A stretch of DNA of 64,000 bases from JALZVT01 sp039029135 (GCA_039029135.1 JBCCGT010000012.1:98491-162490); one strand, 5' to 3'. Numbered from the stretch's first letter, positions 34,437 through 43,171 are shown. Program-made: numbers and translations. Notes: a model not told the origin generated them from the letters alone.

Positions 34437-35323
34437 GAGACCCCGAGTACCGCGCGGGCGCGTTGTGCGAGTTGCAAGGTCACGGCGCGCATGTGTGCGA
34501 CCTGTCCATCGGGTAAACCCCAGTCCCCCATGTAGCGGTAGCCTGCAAAACCACAGTACAGATCCCATAGCGCCTGTCGCCTGGGATCCGCAATCGGTCC
34601 ATCGTAGTAGCCGACGGTGAGCTGCTCCATCGCGTCGAAGCCGTGTTTCCAGGCCATCTCCTGTCGGGCGACGGCCACGTCGCAGACCGGATCGCCAATC
34701 GCGGCGTCCTCCCAGTCGAGAATCGCGACCAGCGCACCGTCGCGCCACAGGAGATTTCCGGACCAGAAATCGCCGTGCTGCAGACAGGCCCGACCCGAGT
34801 AACAGGTGTCATCTAGCCGCTCCAGCCAGTCGCGCAGTGGCTGCCAGTCAACGCCGGACATCCAGAACTCGAAGATCTCGGGCCGCGGGTCGTCGCGAAC
34901 TGGCAGCGCCGGCAGTTGCGCAACATCCAGTGCGTGCAGCGCACGCAGGCGCTGCACCATGACATCGATAACGTCAGGCAGCCGTTCGTCAGCATACTCG
35001 GTGGCGCCCGGTACGAACGCCATCACCGTGTACGGCGTCGCCAGAATCGAGCAGCTCGTGTCCACCCACAGCGGCTCTGGCACCGGCCAGTCCAGGCGCC
35101 ACAGCGCCTGCTGCAGGGCATGCTGCTGCTCGGCCGCTTCTTTCGATGTGTCCTTGTAGGCCGCATCGCCGTGCTGCCGCACCACGATCGTCCGTTCCGT
35201 ATGTTCGTCGCTCGCGAACGTCACCGCGCGCACCTGCGCGGAGACGCCGCCGGTCAGTTCGCGTACCACCACGCTCTGAACGTCCGGCTCGATGCGGCGT
35301 GCGATAGCGAGATAGGGATCCAT
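34433..35323 (-). CDS. Aminoglycoside-phosphotransferase-family (APH/choline kinase-like) phosphotransferase
   Basis: 296 residues from the ATG at 35323; in-frame starts at 35368 (ATG) and 35389 (GTG) are also possible. The catalytic loop is LQHGDFWSGNLLW (Brenner-type HGDxxxxN) and the metal-binding motif is AILDWEDAAIGD. Members phosphorylate small molecules; some are acyl-CoA-dehydrogenase-linked or macrolide kinases. Conserved GYRYMGDWGLPD at the C-terminus matches an environmental subgroup. A resistance role should not be assumed. It is divergent from the RraA-like gene. Confidence 0.85.
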   Translation of the reverse strand: MDPYLAIARRIEPDVQSVVVRELTGGVSAQVRAVTFASDEHTERTIVVRQHGDAAYKDTSKEAAEQQHALQQALWRLDWPVPEPLWVDTSCSILATPYTVMAFVPGATEYADERLPDVIDVMVQRLRALHALDVAQLPALPVRDDPRPEIFEFWMSGVDWQPLRDWLERLDDTCYSGRACLQHGDFWSGNLLWRDGALVAILDWEDAAIGDPVCDVAVARQEMAWKHGFDAMEQLTVGYYDGPIADPRRQALWDLYCGFAGYRYMGDWGLPDGQVAHMRAVTLQLAQRARAVLGVS

Positions 35324-35389
35324 AGTGGCAGGATAAGCGAAAGCGCCCGTCACCGGGTGCGGCTTCATCCTCTCGACCGGGGCGCTCAC

Positions 35390-36091
35390 ATGTTCGAACT
35401 GACCGATTCACTGATCGCAGACCTGCAGGGCTTCGATACCCCGACCGTCTGCAACGCACTGGAGGTCGTGGTACCGAAACGCCGCGGCTATGGCTATACC
35501 ACCAAACCCCTGCTCTGCACGCGCCCGGAGCTGCAGCCCGTCGTGGCGATCGCCCGCACGGCCAGCATACGAGCTGCGCATCCGAGCGATCTGCAGGGCT
35601 CCGCCGCACGCGCGCTGTCGGACGGCTACTACGCGTACATCGACACGGGCCCGAAACCCAGCGTCGTGGTCATCCAGGATCTCGACGCGGAGCGCGGCTA
35701 TGGATCCTGGTGGGGCGAGGTCAACAGCAACATCCACCGCGGCTTCGGCTGCCTGGGCGTCATCACCGACGGTAGCGTTCGCGACATTCCGGACATCGCG
35801 CCCGGCTTTCAAATGCTAGCCGACCGGATCGGACCCTCACACGCGTTCGTGCACGTCGTCGACTACGCACGGCCGGTCACCGTCGCGGGGATGCGCGTGG
35901 TTGACGGCGACCTGATTCACGCTGATCAGCACGGCGCGGTCGTTGTGCCGCACGCCGCAGCGCACGACGTCAGGGAGGCGGCCAAAGCCATCGCGCGACG
36001 CGAGCGCGTCATCATCGCGGCTGCCCAGCGGCCGGACTTTGATATCGACAAGCTGCGCGCGGCGCAGGGCGAGGCGGCCGAGATCCATTGA
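35390..36091 (+). CDS. RraA-like / 4-hydroxy-4-methyl-2-oxoglutarate aldolase family protein
   Basis: 233 residues from the ATG at 35390. The diagnostic RraA-fold motif GVITDGSVRDI (about residue 125) supplies the Arg and Asp that bind substrate and metal in HMG/CHA aldolases. Other signature pieces are DTPTVCNALEVV at the N-terminus and HADQHGAVVVP near the end. Members either inhibit RNase E (RraA) or cleave hydroxy-oxo acids. The extra C-terminal helix and full active site favour an aldolase or lyase here. The substrate is not predictable. Confidence 0.85.
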   Translation: MFELTDSLIADLQGFDTPTVCNALEVVVPKRRGYGYTTKPLLCTRPELQPVVAIARTASIRAAHPSDLQGSAARALSDGYYAYIDTGPKPSVVVIQDLDAERGYGSWWGEVNSNIHRGFGCLGVITDGSVRDIPDIAPGFQMLADRIGPSHAFVHVVDYARPVTVAGMRVVDGDLIHADQHGAVVVPHAAAHDVREAAKAIARRERVIIAAAQRPDFDIDKLRAAQGEAAEIH

Positions 36092-36339
36092 CCCTGCCCG
36101 CCCAGCACCTGGATCACTCGCGCCTGTGCACACCGAACGCACGCGAGGGTTCACCGATTTCGGACAAAACGACTTTCTTGCGCGAGTCCTAAGCAAGGGG
36201 CCAATGAAGTAACTCGGTCGCGGCTGAAAGACATCGTTCTTGCGACAGGGCTACTCGAACAAAAGCTTGAGTCTCCCGCATCAGCCGGGAGCAGGACGTT
36301 CGCGCCTCACAATACGGCCGCGTCAAGGCAAAGCTGAGA

Positions 36340-37671
36340 CTACCCAGCGCCGAGCAACTCCAACAGAGCCAAGACCGTAGACTCGACCCCGGCCGTCACC
36401 GACGGCGCCGGAGAAATCTTGAACAGCGGCGAGTGATGGCTTGGCACCGGCGCCCCGCCTGCCGCCTCGACGTCGAATGCTTCCTGCGGCGTGCCGCCGA
36501 CGGCCCAGTAGACGCTGGGGATGTCCGGATCAACCGTGAAATAGGGAAAGTCCTCCGCCCCCATGCCAGACGGCGGAATTTGCACCACCCGATCCTCGCC
36601 CAGTTCCGCCTGCCAGACGGCGCGCAGGCGCCGCGCCAGCGTCGGATCGTTGACGGTCGGCGGCACGCTTTCTTCCGACACGATCACTTCGGGCAGCTTG
36701 TCTTCCGGCAGCCCTGCTACGCGGCCCATGTTTTCGGCGATGCGTTCGATGCCCCGCAGCAGGACCTCCCGCGTGGCCTGGCTGGTGTTCCGCACCGTGA
36801 GTTGAAGATGCGCCCGATCGGAGACGATGTTGTGCTTCGTACCCGCATGAAAAGAACCGACCGTGACCACGCCCGGCGATCTCGGCGACAGCTCACGGGC
36901 TACAAGCGTCTGTAGGGCGAGAACAATCTGTGCGCCGAGCACGACGGGATCCTTGCCGCGGTGCGGATGGGCGCCGTGGGTACCGACGCCGTGGATGATG
37001 ATGTCCACGGTATCGGCACCGGCGTAGGGGCTGCCTTCGAGTACGTTGATGTGTCCTGCAACGTCGTTGGAGGAAACGTGAAACGCGAGCGCAAAGTCTG
37101 GCGTGCCGAAACGCTCCCAGATCCGATCCGCGCGCATGGCGGCCGCGCCGAGCACGCGTTCTTCCGCCGGCTGCACCACGAGCATGAGGGTGCCCTGCCA
37201 CTGCCCGCGCCGACGGGCCATCTGCCGAGCCGTACCCACGAGGCTGGTGATGTGCACGTCGTGGCCACACGCGTGCATCGTGAAGACCGTGTTGCCGGTG
37301 ATGGGATCGGTCTGCTGTTTGCGGGAGGCGATCTCGAGTCCCGACTTCTCCTCCACGGGCAGTCCATCCATGTCGGCGCGCATCATGACGAGCGGACCCG
37401 GTCCGTTCTTCAGCAGCGCCACCACGCCGGTGCCGCCAACGCCTTCCGTGACCTCGAAGCCCGCCAGACGCAGTTCTTCCGCCATGCGCTTCGCGGTCTC
37501 CACCTCGACCGTGGACAGCTCGGGGTTACGGTGAAAGTGCTCGAACAGCACCTCCAGGTGCGCTCGATAGTCTTCGTCGATCGCCGCTGCCAGCTCACTC
37601 GCGCGCAAGAGCGAGGAACCCAGTGACAGCACCAGGGCGCACAGCGTGATTGCGATTGGGCGTACCACCAT
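36340..37671 (-). CDS. Exported M20-family amidohydrolase (hippurate hydrolase/IAA-amino-acid hydrolase-like)
   Basis: 443 residues. A cleavable signal peptide (about 1-25, ITLCALVLSLGSSLLRASE) is followed by M20 peptidase motifs: MRADMDGLPVEEKSG, the metal ligands in HACGHDVHITSL, and the catalytic glutamate pair in QPAEER. The dimerisation domain lies at about 205-315. The last metal site is PSHHSPLFKI. The enzyme should hydrolyse N-acyl or N-aryl amino acids in the periplasm. It stands alone with about 235 nt of upstream sequence before the GntR operon, transcribed divergently. Confidence 0.9.
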   Translation of the reverse strand: MVVRPIAITLCALVLSLGSSLLRASELAAAIDEDYRAHLEVLFEHFHRNPELSTVEVETAKRMAEELRLAGFEVTEGVGGTGVVALLKNGPGPLVMMRADMDGLPVEEKSGLEIASRKQQTDPITGNTVFTMHACGHDVHITSLVGTARQMARRRGQWQGTLMLVVQPAEERVLGAAAMRADRIWERFGTPDFALAFHVSSNDVAGHINVLEGSPYAGADTVDIIIHGVGTHGAHPHRGKDPVVLGAQIVLALQTLVARELSPRSPGVVTVGSFHAGTKHNIVSDRAHLQLTVRNTSQATREVLLRGIERIAENMGRVAGLPEDKLPEVIVSEESVPPTVNDPTLARRLRAVWQAELGEDRVVQIPPSGMGAEDFPYFTVDPDIPSVYWAVGGTPQEAFDVEAAGGAPVPSHHSPLFKISPAPSVTAGVESTVLALLELLGAG

Positions 37672-37860
37672 GACAGGACTCCAGATTCAGCGGGGCCAAC
37701 CGCGATTGTACTGTTTTCTGCCTGGCTGCCTGACAGCCGCAGTGGCGGGGCATCGCGGACCAGGCTGCACCGCGCGTGATCGCGGCCTTCTGGTAGACAA
37801 CGGCGCCGGGGCAGGCGCCTGCCGCTCCCGCTGAATCGTCTTCGCGTACACTTGTGTTGC

Positions 37861-37884
37861 AGTGTATTACTTTACTAATACACT
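37861..37884. promoter_or_regulatory. Perfect inverted-repeat operator upstream of the GntR-ABC operon
   Basis: AGTGTATTA (37861-37869) and TAATACACT (37876-37884) form 9-bp arms around the spacer CTTTAC. It is the only strongly A+T-rich palindrome in this area and ends 22 nt before the GntR start codon. YtrA-type GntR proteins bind such palindromes with GTnnnTA half-sites and repress their own operon, so autoregulation is likely. Confidence 0.8.
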
Positions 37885-37906
37885 ATAACAGAATAGTCTC
37901 TAGACC

Positions 37907-38260
37907 ATGACCCAGTGGGAAGACAGCCAACCGATTTACTTGCAGCTGCGGCTGCTGGTACTGCGTCGCATCCTGTCGGGCAGCCTGGCAGAGGACGAGG
38001 CGCTGCCCTCCATTCGTCAGGTCGCGGCAGACCTGCGCGTCAACCCGCTCACGGTGTCACGCGCGTATCAGCTCTTGACCGATGAGGGACTCATCTACAA
38101 ACGACGCGGCCTGGGCATGTTTGTCAGCGCGGGCGCCCGCGAGCGGGCGCTGGTCGCGGAGCGGGGGCGATTTCTACAACAAGAATGGCCCGAACTGCGC
38201 AGGCGCATCGCAGAGCTGGATCTTGCCCTCGAAGACCTGCTGGCAGGAGAAGACTCATGA
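37907..38260 (+). CDS. GntR-family (YtrA subfamily) transcriptional regulator
   Basis: 117 residues, the compact length of YtrA-type regulators. The winged helix-turn-helix spans about residues 10-75 (LPSIRQVAADLRVNPLTVSRAYQLLTDEG, then KRRGLGMFV). The short C-terminal helical part (ARERALVAERGRF...) serves dimerisation instead of a large ligand domain. A perfect palindromic operator lies just upstream. The stop overlaps the start of the ABC ATPase gene by ATGA. By family precedent it represses the operon until cell-envelope or antibiotic stress. Confidence 0.9.
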   Translation: MTQWEDSQPIYLQLRLLVLRRILSGSLAEDEALPSIRQVAADLRVNPLTVSRAYQLLTDEGLIYKRRGLGMFVSAGARERALVAERGRFLQQEWPELRRRIAELDLALEDLLAGEDS

Positions 38261-39111
38261 ACCTCGCCACCGCAAGCGGACTGCGCAAACGCCACGGACG
38301 CGTTACGGCCCTCGACGAATTCGATCTGACGGTACCATCCGGTTCGATCGTGGGTCTGATCGGCCCAAACGGCTCCGGTAAATCCACCGCACTGCGCTCG
38401 CTGACGGGCCTCACGCCGATCGATGCGGGCGAGCTGTCTGTGCTGGGCCTCGACCCCTATCGTCAGCGGACTCAGCTCATGCGGCAGGTCGCCTATATCG
38501 CGGATGTCGGCACCCTGCCGCGCTGGATGCGAGTCAGCGATCTGCTGCGCTTCGTGGCGGGCGTGCATCCCGCGTTCGATCTGGCTACAGCGCAGCGGGC
38601 GCTATCGCGGACGGACGTGCGCGCGACCGCGAAGGTGAGAGACCTCTCCAAGGGCATGACGGTGCAACTGCACCTCGCGCTGGTGATGGCCACATCAACG
38701 CAGCTGCTGATACTGGACGAGCCGACGCTCGGGCTCGACCTGCTCTACCGCCAGCACTTCTACGAGGCGCTGCTGCAGGACTACTTCGCGGATGGCCGTT
38801 CGATCATCGTGTCGACTCACGAGCTAAGCGAAGTCGAGCACATACTGACCGACGTCGTGTTCATCAATCGCGGCAAAGCGGTGCTGCAAGCGCAGACAGA
38901 CTCTCTGGCGGAGCGCTTCGTTACCGTAACGGCGCCCGAGTCACAGCAAGAAGCGCTGGCGGCTCTCCAGCCGCTGCGTTTGCGACGAACGCTGCGCGGG
39001 GTCGAAGCCATCTACGACGGTATCGATCCCGAACGCCTGCCGGCGGAATCGCAGCAGCGGCCAAGCGATATAAGCAGTCTGTTTGTCGCGCTGCTGGGAG
39101 GGGAAAGCTGA
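38257..39111 (+). CDS. ABC transporter ATP-binding protein (YtrB/EcsA-like)
   Basis: 284 residues from the ATG at 38257. The motifs are Walker A GPNGSGKSTAL, Q-loop YIADVGTLPRW, the divergent signature LSKGMTVQLHLAL seen in YtrB-type ATPases, Walker B LLILDEPTLGLD, and H-loop VSTHELSEVE. The C-terminal 70 residues are an accessory domain. It pairs with the ABC-2-like permease that follows (TGATG overlap). Family systems export or handle cell-envelope compounds. Confidence 0.92.
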   Translation: MNLATASGLRKRHGRVTALDEFDLTVPSGSIVGLIGPNGSGKSTALRSLTGLTPIDAGELSVLGLDPYRQRTQLMRQVAYIADVGTLPRWMRVSDLLRFVAGVHPAFDLATAQRALSRTDVRATAKVRDLSKGMTVQLHLALVMATSTQLLILDEPTLGLDLLYRQHFYEALLQDYFADGRSIIVSTHELSEVEHILTDVVFINRGKAVLQAQTDSLAERFVTVTAPESQQEALAALQPLRLRRTLRGVEAIYDGIDPERLPAESQQRPSDISSLFVALLGGES

Positions 39112-39968
39112 TGTTGCTGCGTGCGCTGATTCGCCGCGAATGGTTGGAACATCGGTTCGCCTTTCAGTGGGCGCCGCTTATCGTCGCCGCGGTGCTAGTA
39201 GGCCTCGCGTTGTTGGCAACCAGCCTGGACCTTGGACGCATCGCGGCAGAGGCGAGCGAGGCCACGCAGAGTCAGGAACGCCTCCATCTGCCGTCGGCGC
39301 TCGCGTTTGCCGCGCTGCCGTTCGTGTTCCTCTATCTGGCGAGCGCCGCCTCTGTACTCGTGTCCGCTCTGTACACCGAACGTCAGGATCGCTCGATTTC
39401 TTTCTTCAAGTCGCTGCCGGTGAGCGATTCGCAAACCGTGCTTGCCAAACTGGTAACGGCGCTGCTGCTCGCGCCTTTGATGTCGATCGCCGCGCTGACC
39501 ATCACGCAGCTGCTGCTTGTGGCGTTGCTGGTCGTCAACTGCGACTGCGGCAGCGGTCTGCCGGCGACTCTGGCGGAGGCAGAACTGCTGAGCGGTCTGC
39601 CGCTGCAGCTGTTCGGTTTCCTCACCCAGGCCACCTGGTCGCTGCCGATATGGAGCTGGCTGCTGCTGGTGTCTGCGATCGCGCCGCGGCAGCCCATGCT
39701 ATTCGCATTCGCGGGACCGGCACTGCTCGCCTGTGCCGAATGGCTGGTGTTCGGCAGCGCACGCCTGACCGGCGCGCTGGGTGCCTATCTGGAGCCGGTG
39801 GGTCTGGTTGCCTACCTGCAGCTCGCGGTCGTTGGGGCGAACGACACCGTTTCGTGGCAGCTGGCAGCGGCACCCTGGCTGCGCCACGAACTCTGGCTGG
39901 GCTTGCTGCTGAGCGCCGCGCTGCTCACCGCGACCGTGTTTGCGCGCCGCAGAAACGGCGAGCTCTAA
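39111..39968 (+). CDS. ABC-2-type transporter permease
   Basis: 285 residues with about six membrane segments (residues 22-40, 65-88, 117-145 and others). The loop between helices 2 and 3, with ALYTERQDRSISFFKSLPVSD, is the hallmark coupling segment of ABC-2 permeases encoded next to YtrB-like ATPases. It starts inside the ATPase stop (TGATG). There is no substrate-binding protein, consistent with an exporter. The substrate is unknown. Confidence 0.85.
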   Translation: MLLRALIRREWLEHRFAFQWAPLIVAAVLVGLALLATSLDLGRIAAEASEATQSQERLHLPSALAFAALPFVFLYLASAASVLVSALYTERQDRSISFFKSLPVSDSQTVLAKLVTALLLAPLMSIAALTITQLLLVALLVVNCDCGSGLPATLAEAELLSGLPLQLFGFLTQATWSLPIWSWLLLVSAIAPRQPMLFAFAGPALLACAEWLVFGSARLTGALGAYLEPVGLVAYLQLAVVGANDTVSWQLAAAPWLRHELWLGLLLSAALLTATVFARRRNGEL

Positions 39969-39986
39969 CGCAAGGAGGCCAACGCT

Positions 39987-40580
39987 ATGACAAAACAGAT
40001 CCTTCAAATTACGCGCGCCAACGCTCGACGTCGCTGGCCCTGGATCCTGCTTGGAATCGCGCTCCTAAGCGTCGGCGGATTTCGCCTGGCTCAGTACCAG
40101 GCCGACGGTCCACTGACCGATCTGATACCCGGCGGTCCACTGCGAGCCGGGGACCTGGTGCGCGATACCCGTCGAGCGCCGGACTTCGAAGACGGCGCGA
40201 CCATCGAGCTGCAGCTGAACAAGCCCGCACGGTCCCGCTACGTCGGCCTCATTAGAAACGGCGACGAGATGTACATCCCCTGCGATCTCGGCTTTATGTG
40301 GGGTCGACTCGATGGCATGACGCGGCACGTCCTGCATCTCGTGTACCGCTTCAAGTCCTGGCATTTGGCCGTGCTGGAACATGACGAGGTCGTTATTCGT
40401 CACGACGGTAGGCGCTACGAGCGCCGAGCCGTCCGCGTCACCGACGAGGCGACTCTCACTCGGCTAAGGACGCACCTCGAACGCCTGGCTCAAGCCTGGG
40501 TAGAGCCCGACACGCTCGGCCCTGCACCAACCAGCGGACCCCGCGACATCTGGTTTTTTCGCCTGGACCCGCGCCAGTAA
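39987..40580 (+). CDS. Membrane-anchored protein of unknown function in the GntR-ABC operon
   Basis: 197 residues. One N-terminal helix (WPWILLGIALLSVGGFRLAQ, about 17-36) anchors a soluble domain of mixed beta structure with the pieces LIRNGDEMYIPCDLGFMWGRLDG and HDGRRYERRAVRV. A ribosome site (AAGGAGG) precedes the ATG by about ten bases. It follows the permease by 18 nt. No domain was recognised. Its place suggests an accessory part of the exporter, which is inference. Confidence 0.7.
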   Translation: MTKQILQITRANARRRWPWILLGIALLSVGGFRLAQYQADGPLTDLIPGGPLRAGDLVRDTRRAPDFEDGATIELQLNKPARSRYVGLIRNGDEMYIPCDLGFMWGRLDGMTRHVLHLVYRFKSWHLAVLEHDEVVIRHDGRRYERRAVRVTDEATLTRLRTHLERLAQAWVEPDTLGPAPTSGPRDIWFFRLDPRQ

Positions 40581-40612
40581 TCGATTTCCCATCGAATGGA
40601 GATGACATTGAC

Positions 40613-40984
40613 ATGATCACGAACAGAAGAAGCGCGCTGTTACCTACGTTTGCCGCCTCGCTGCTGCTGTCCGGCTGCTACAGCACGTACTACCGCGACA
40701 CCGTGCAGGACTATGTGGCGGCCGCGCCCGCGGTGCACTTGGGCATGACCCCGACCCAGGTCCGCGCGATCCTCGGGCCCAGTCAGGCTCAGCTCGACAG
40801 CACGGATCTGCGTCACGACGAACAGTTTCTCGAGGGGGACTCAACCATGCTCATCCAGTACTACCGTAGCGGTTGGCAATCCGACGGCCGACTCACCGAC
40901 GATGAGTACACGCCCTATGTGTTCCGCGATGGCCGCCTCGTCGGCATTGGCTGGCACCATCATCGAACGCTGCAGCCCTCCTGA
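40613..40984 (+). CDS. Small lipoprotein with BamE/SmpA-like fold
   Basis: 123 residues. The leader ends with a lipobox LLLSGC (C at 22), so an outer-membrane or periplasmic lipoprotein is expected. The segment HLGMTPTQVRAILGPSQ resembles the first helix of the SmpA/OmlA/DUF3192 fold, followed by antiparallel strands (LIQYYRSGW, YTPYVFRDGRLVGIGW). BamE itself is in another context in most genomes, so this is probably a paralogue. It is the last gene of the GntR-ABC run, 32 nt after the preceding stop. Confidence 0.7.
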   Translation: MITNRRSALLPTFAASLLLSGCYSTYYRDTVQDYVAAAPAVHLGMTPTQVRAILGPSQAQLDSTDLRHDEQFLEGDSTMLIQYYRSGWQSDGRLTDDEYTPYVFRDGRLVGIGWHHHRTLQPS

Positions 40985-41048
40985 GTCAGCGGCCACGGAC
41001 GCCCGCACCAATACCACGCGGTCCGCTTCACCCCACCTGGTGCGTCCG

Positions 41049-41504
41049 CTAGGCGTTCACGCCGATCGCCCTGTCCCGACATTTGCGGTGCTGGGTCGTG
41101 TCGCCGGGCGTCATGAACAGCAAGGCGCTCTCAGCTAAAACAATCTGTCGATGCCACACACCCGCCGGCACGATGGCGCTCTGACCGGGCCGCAGTTCGA
41201 CCACTTCCGAGGCATCGGGGCGGTCCAGCACCACATCGATCCGGCCGGAGACTAGCGTCAGGGTCTCATCGCCGTCGGGGTGCATCTCCCAGTCCGTATC
41301 GGTACGCATGCGAATGCCGCCGCAGTAAACGCCGCCTTCGATACGGAAGAGCTCAACCAGGGGCTGCGCTGGCAGGGCCGCGGCAGACAGGCCCAGGCGC
41401 CTGGGCAGCGTCGCGAGACCGGAGACCAGATGCATCATCAGGTGTCGAAAGGGCATTAGGCGCGATCCCTCCTGGCGAATCCGGTCGCGTCGGTCCAACG
41501 GCAA
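41049..41504 (-). CDS. Cupin-domain protein
   Basis: 151 residues with a single cupin barrel (about 55-140). The metal-site pattern is MHPDGDETLTLVSG and then VVPAGVWHRQI, keeping H, E and a downstream H (with D in place of one histidine). Small cupins of this type act as dioxygenases, isomerases or sugar-binding sensors. The gene faces away from the TetR regulator with 59 nt between starts, so the TetR protein may control it. A first ATG at 41504 is taken; an alternative M is at residue 17. Confidence 0.75.
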   Translation of the reverse strand: MPLDRRDRIRQEGSRLMPFRHLMMHLVSGLATLPRRLGLSAAALPAQPLVELFRIEGGVYCGGIRMRTDTDWEMHPDGDETLTLVSGRIDVVLDRPDASEVVELRPGQSAIVPAGVWHRQIVLAESALLFMTPGDTTQHRKCRDRAIGVNA

Positions 41505-41563
41505 ACGGGGGTTTATTCGCGCTTCGAGATTTATTTAAGGTATTTAATATATACTCCTAGAAA

Positions 41564-42286
41564 ATGAAATCTCAACCCCAATCCGACGCGCAAACGAAAC
41601 TGACGCGCAGACCGCGCGGCAGGCCCGCGCGCATTGATCGCGACGGCATCGTCGCCGCCGCGCTTGAACTCGGCTTCGAGGCCGCGTCCATGCGGGCCGT
41701 CGCGCATCGACTGGCCGTAACCGACGCCGCCCTATATCACCACTTCGACAGCCGCACGGCCCTGCAGGACGCGATGGCAAACGCCCTGGCCACGACCTTT
41801 GCGCTGCCAGCACCTTCTACAGACTGGCAATCCTGGATCCGCGCGTTTGCCCACGAGGTGCGCCGGGCGCTGCTCGCCGCGCCCGGCTCGGCGGCGGTAT
41901 TCAGCAGGCTCGGTCCTGCGATGCCCGGCGCTCTGCGCGTGGTGACAGGCTTTGTGGAGGCGCTGGTTGAGTGTGGGGTCGAGGTGCACGCCGCCGCCCG
42001 CGCCTATTCGTTCCTGACCGGCTACCTGGTCGCGACCGTGGCACGCCAGGAATCGCTGACTCGCGCCGGTCACAGTGGTCGCATGGCACCCGCCTTCGCC
42101 GACATAGTCGCGGCGGCATCGGAGCGCACGCCGATGCTGGACGCGGTTGCGGCGACGTGGATGGGCCGCAGCTGGGACGACGAGTTCGCCTACGGGCTGG
42201 ATCGCGTCGTCGACGGCCTGGCGAGCGAGGTGCACGCGCCGGCCGGCACGGCGACGGTGGGCGACGCTAGTCGAAGCGCGTCATGA
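41564..42286 (+). CDS. TetR/AcrR-family transcriptional regulator
   Basis: 240 residues. The N-terminal HTH includes the helix pair AALELGFEAASMRAVAHRL and AVTDAALYHHFDSRTAL. The C-terminal ligand domain resembles TetR_C (tetracycline-repressor-like) in length and layout. An A+T-rich stretch at 41528-41560 between it and the divergent cupin gene is the likely operator region. Its 3' end overlaps the convergent nitroreductase gene by 20 nt. The ligand is unknown. Confidence 0.88.
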   Translation: MKSQPQSDAQTKLTRRPRGRPARIDRDGIVAAALELGFEAASMRAVAHRLAVTDAALYHHFDSRTALQDAMANALATTFALPAPSTDWQSWIRAFAHEVRRALLAAPGSAAVFSRLGPAMPGALRVVTGFVEALVECGVEVHAAARAYSFLTGYLVATVARQESLTRAGHSGRMAPAFADIVAAASERTPMLDAVAATWMGRSWDDEFAYGLDRVVDGLASEVHAPAGTATVGDASRSAS

Positions 42287-42959
42287 TCTGGTCGAGGGAT
42301 TTCTTGATCTTCGCCACACGCGGCACTTTCGCATCGGCGGTGGGATGTCCGGTGGCGATAATCATGATGGGTTTTTCGGAACTCGGTCGACCCAGCAGAG
42401 TGGTCAAGAATTTCATCGGGTTGGGGGTGTGCGTCAACGTGACCAGACCCGCATGGTGCAGCGCGGCCAGCAAGAAACCGCACGCGATGCCCGTGCTCTC
42501 GGGCACGTAGTAATTCTTGAACTTGGTGCCGTCGTCAAAGTGCCCCCAGCGCTGGGCAAACAGAACGATCAGCCAGGGCGCGATCTCCAGGTGCGGTTTG
42601 CTGTCGTCGGTACCTATCGGCTCCAGTGCGTTTAGCCACTCATCGCTGGCACGCTCGTCGTAGAACTTGCGCTCTTCCTCTTCGGCGGCTAGCCGAATCT
42701 GACGCTTCAGGTCCTGATTCGATATCGCCGCGAAGTACCAGGGCTGGTGATTGGCACCCGACGGGGCGGTGCCCGCCGTGCGTATGCAGGTCTCGATGAC
42801 CTCCGCGGGCACGGGCGTATCAGCGAAGTCTCGGACGCTGTGTCGGCGCTGCATGTGGGCATAGAAGCGCTCCGCCTCAAGAATTGCCTCCGCGTCGGGT
42901 AACGCGATGCGATCGGGGAGATCCAGCGGCTCGTAGCTGGTGTAGTGTCTGGAGAACAT
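42267..42959 (-). CDS. Nitroreductase-fold flavoprotein, iodotyrosine deiodinase (IYD)-like
   Basis: 230 residues. FMN-binding and core motifs are RRHSVRDFADTPVP (38-51) and GTAPSGANHQPWYF (63-76). The active-site lid keeps the three residues that contact the substrate zwitterion in human IYD: E96, Y100 and K121, spaced exactly as human E157/Y161/K182. The C-terminal part matches IYD closely (TGIACGFLLAALHHAGLVTLT, LLGRPSSEKPIM and LDQIM). IYD enzymes reductively dehalogenate halotyrosines. Bacterial members exist, so dehalogenation of a halophenol is the best prediction. A general nitroreductase is the fallback. Confidence 0.8.
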   Translation of the reverse strand: MFSRHYTSYEPLDLPDRIALPDAEAILEAERFYAHMQRRHSVRDFADTPVPAEVIETCIRTAGTAPSGANHQPWYFAAISNQDLKRQIRLAAEEEERKFYDERASDEWLNALEPIGTDDSKPHLEIAPWLIVLFAQRWGHFDDGTKFKNYYVPESTGIACGFLLAALHHAGLVTLTHTPNPMKFLTTLLGRPSSEKPIMIIATGHPTADAKVPRVAKIKKSLDQIMTRFD

Positions 42960-43156
42960 GCACGTTGTCCTTCTGCCTGCGGCTTTCTCGTGCGGCGCGC
43001 TCTTGCGGCCCTATCCTGCGGAAATGACAACGGGTGTCTCGGAAACACCTGTAAAGGCGGTTTCAGGGCGTTCCCAGACCGCGCCCAGGACCTTCCGAGG
43101 GTTGAACAGCGGTGCGTTAGCCGACCGCTCGCCGAGGAAAGCGCTGGCCCTCCAAA

Positions 43157-43171
43157 TGAGAATCGTTATCA
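43157..43171. promoter_or_regulatory. Fur-family (Fur/Zur-like) operator upstream of the metal-uptake operon
   Basis: TGAGAATCGTTATCA fits the 7-1-7 Fur-box layout (TGATAAT-N-ATTATCA) with five of seven symmetric positions paired. It lies about 80-95 nt upstream of the first gene of the nine-gene metal operon, in a locally A+T-rich patch. It could be read by Fur or Zur; the downstream importer favours Zur. The sequence alone does not decide between them. Confidence 0.6.

Noticed and set aside
36092..36339. Possible tRNA or small RNA in the gap before the M20 gene
   Set aside because: No cloverleaf, anticodon stem or T-loop consensus could be found.
43020..43150. Possible cobalamin-type riboswitch upstream of the metal operon
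   Set aside because: Short hairpins (GGTGT...ACACC and AGCGGT...ACCGCT) are present, but the conserved riboswitch boxes are not recognisable.
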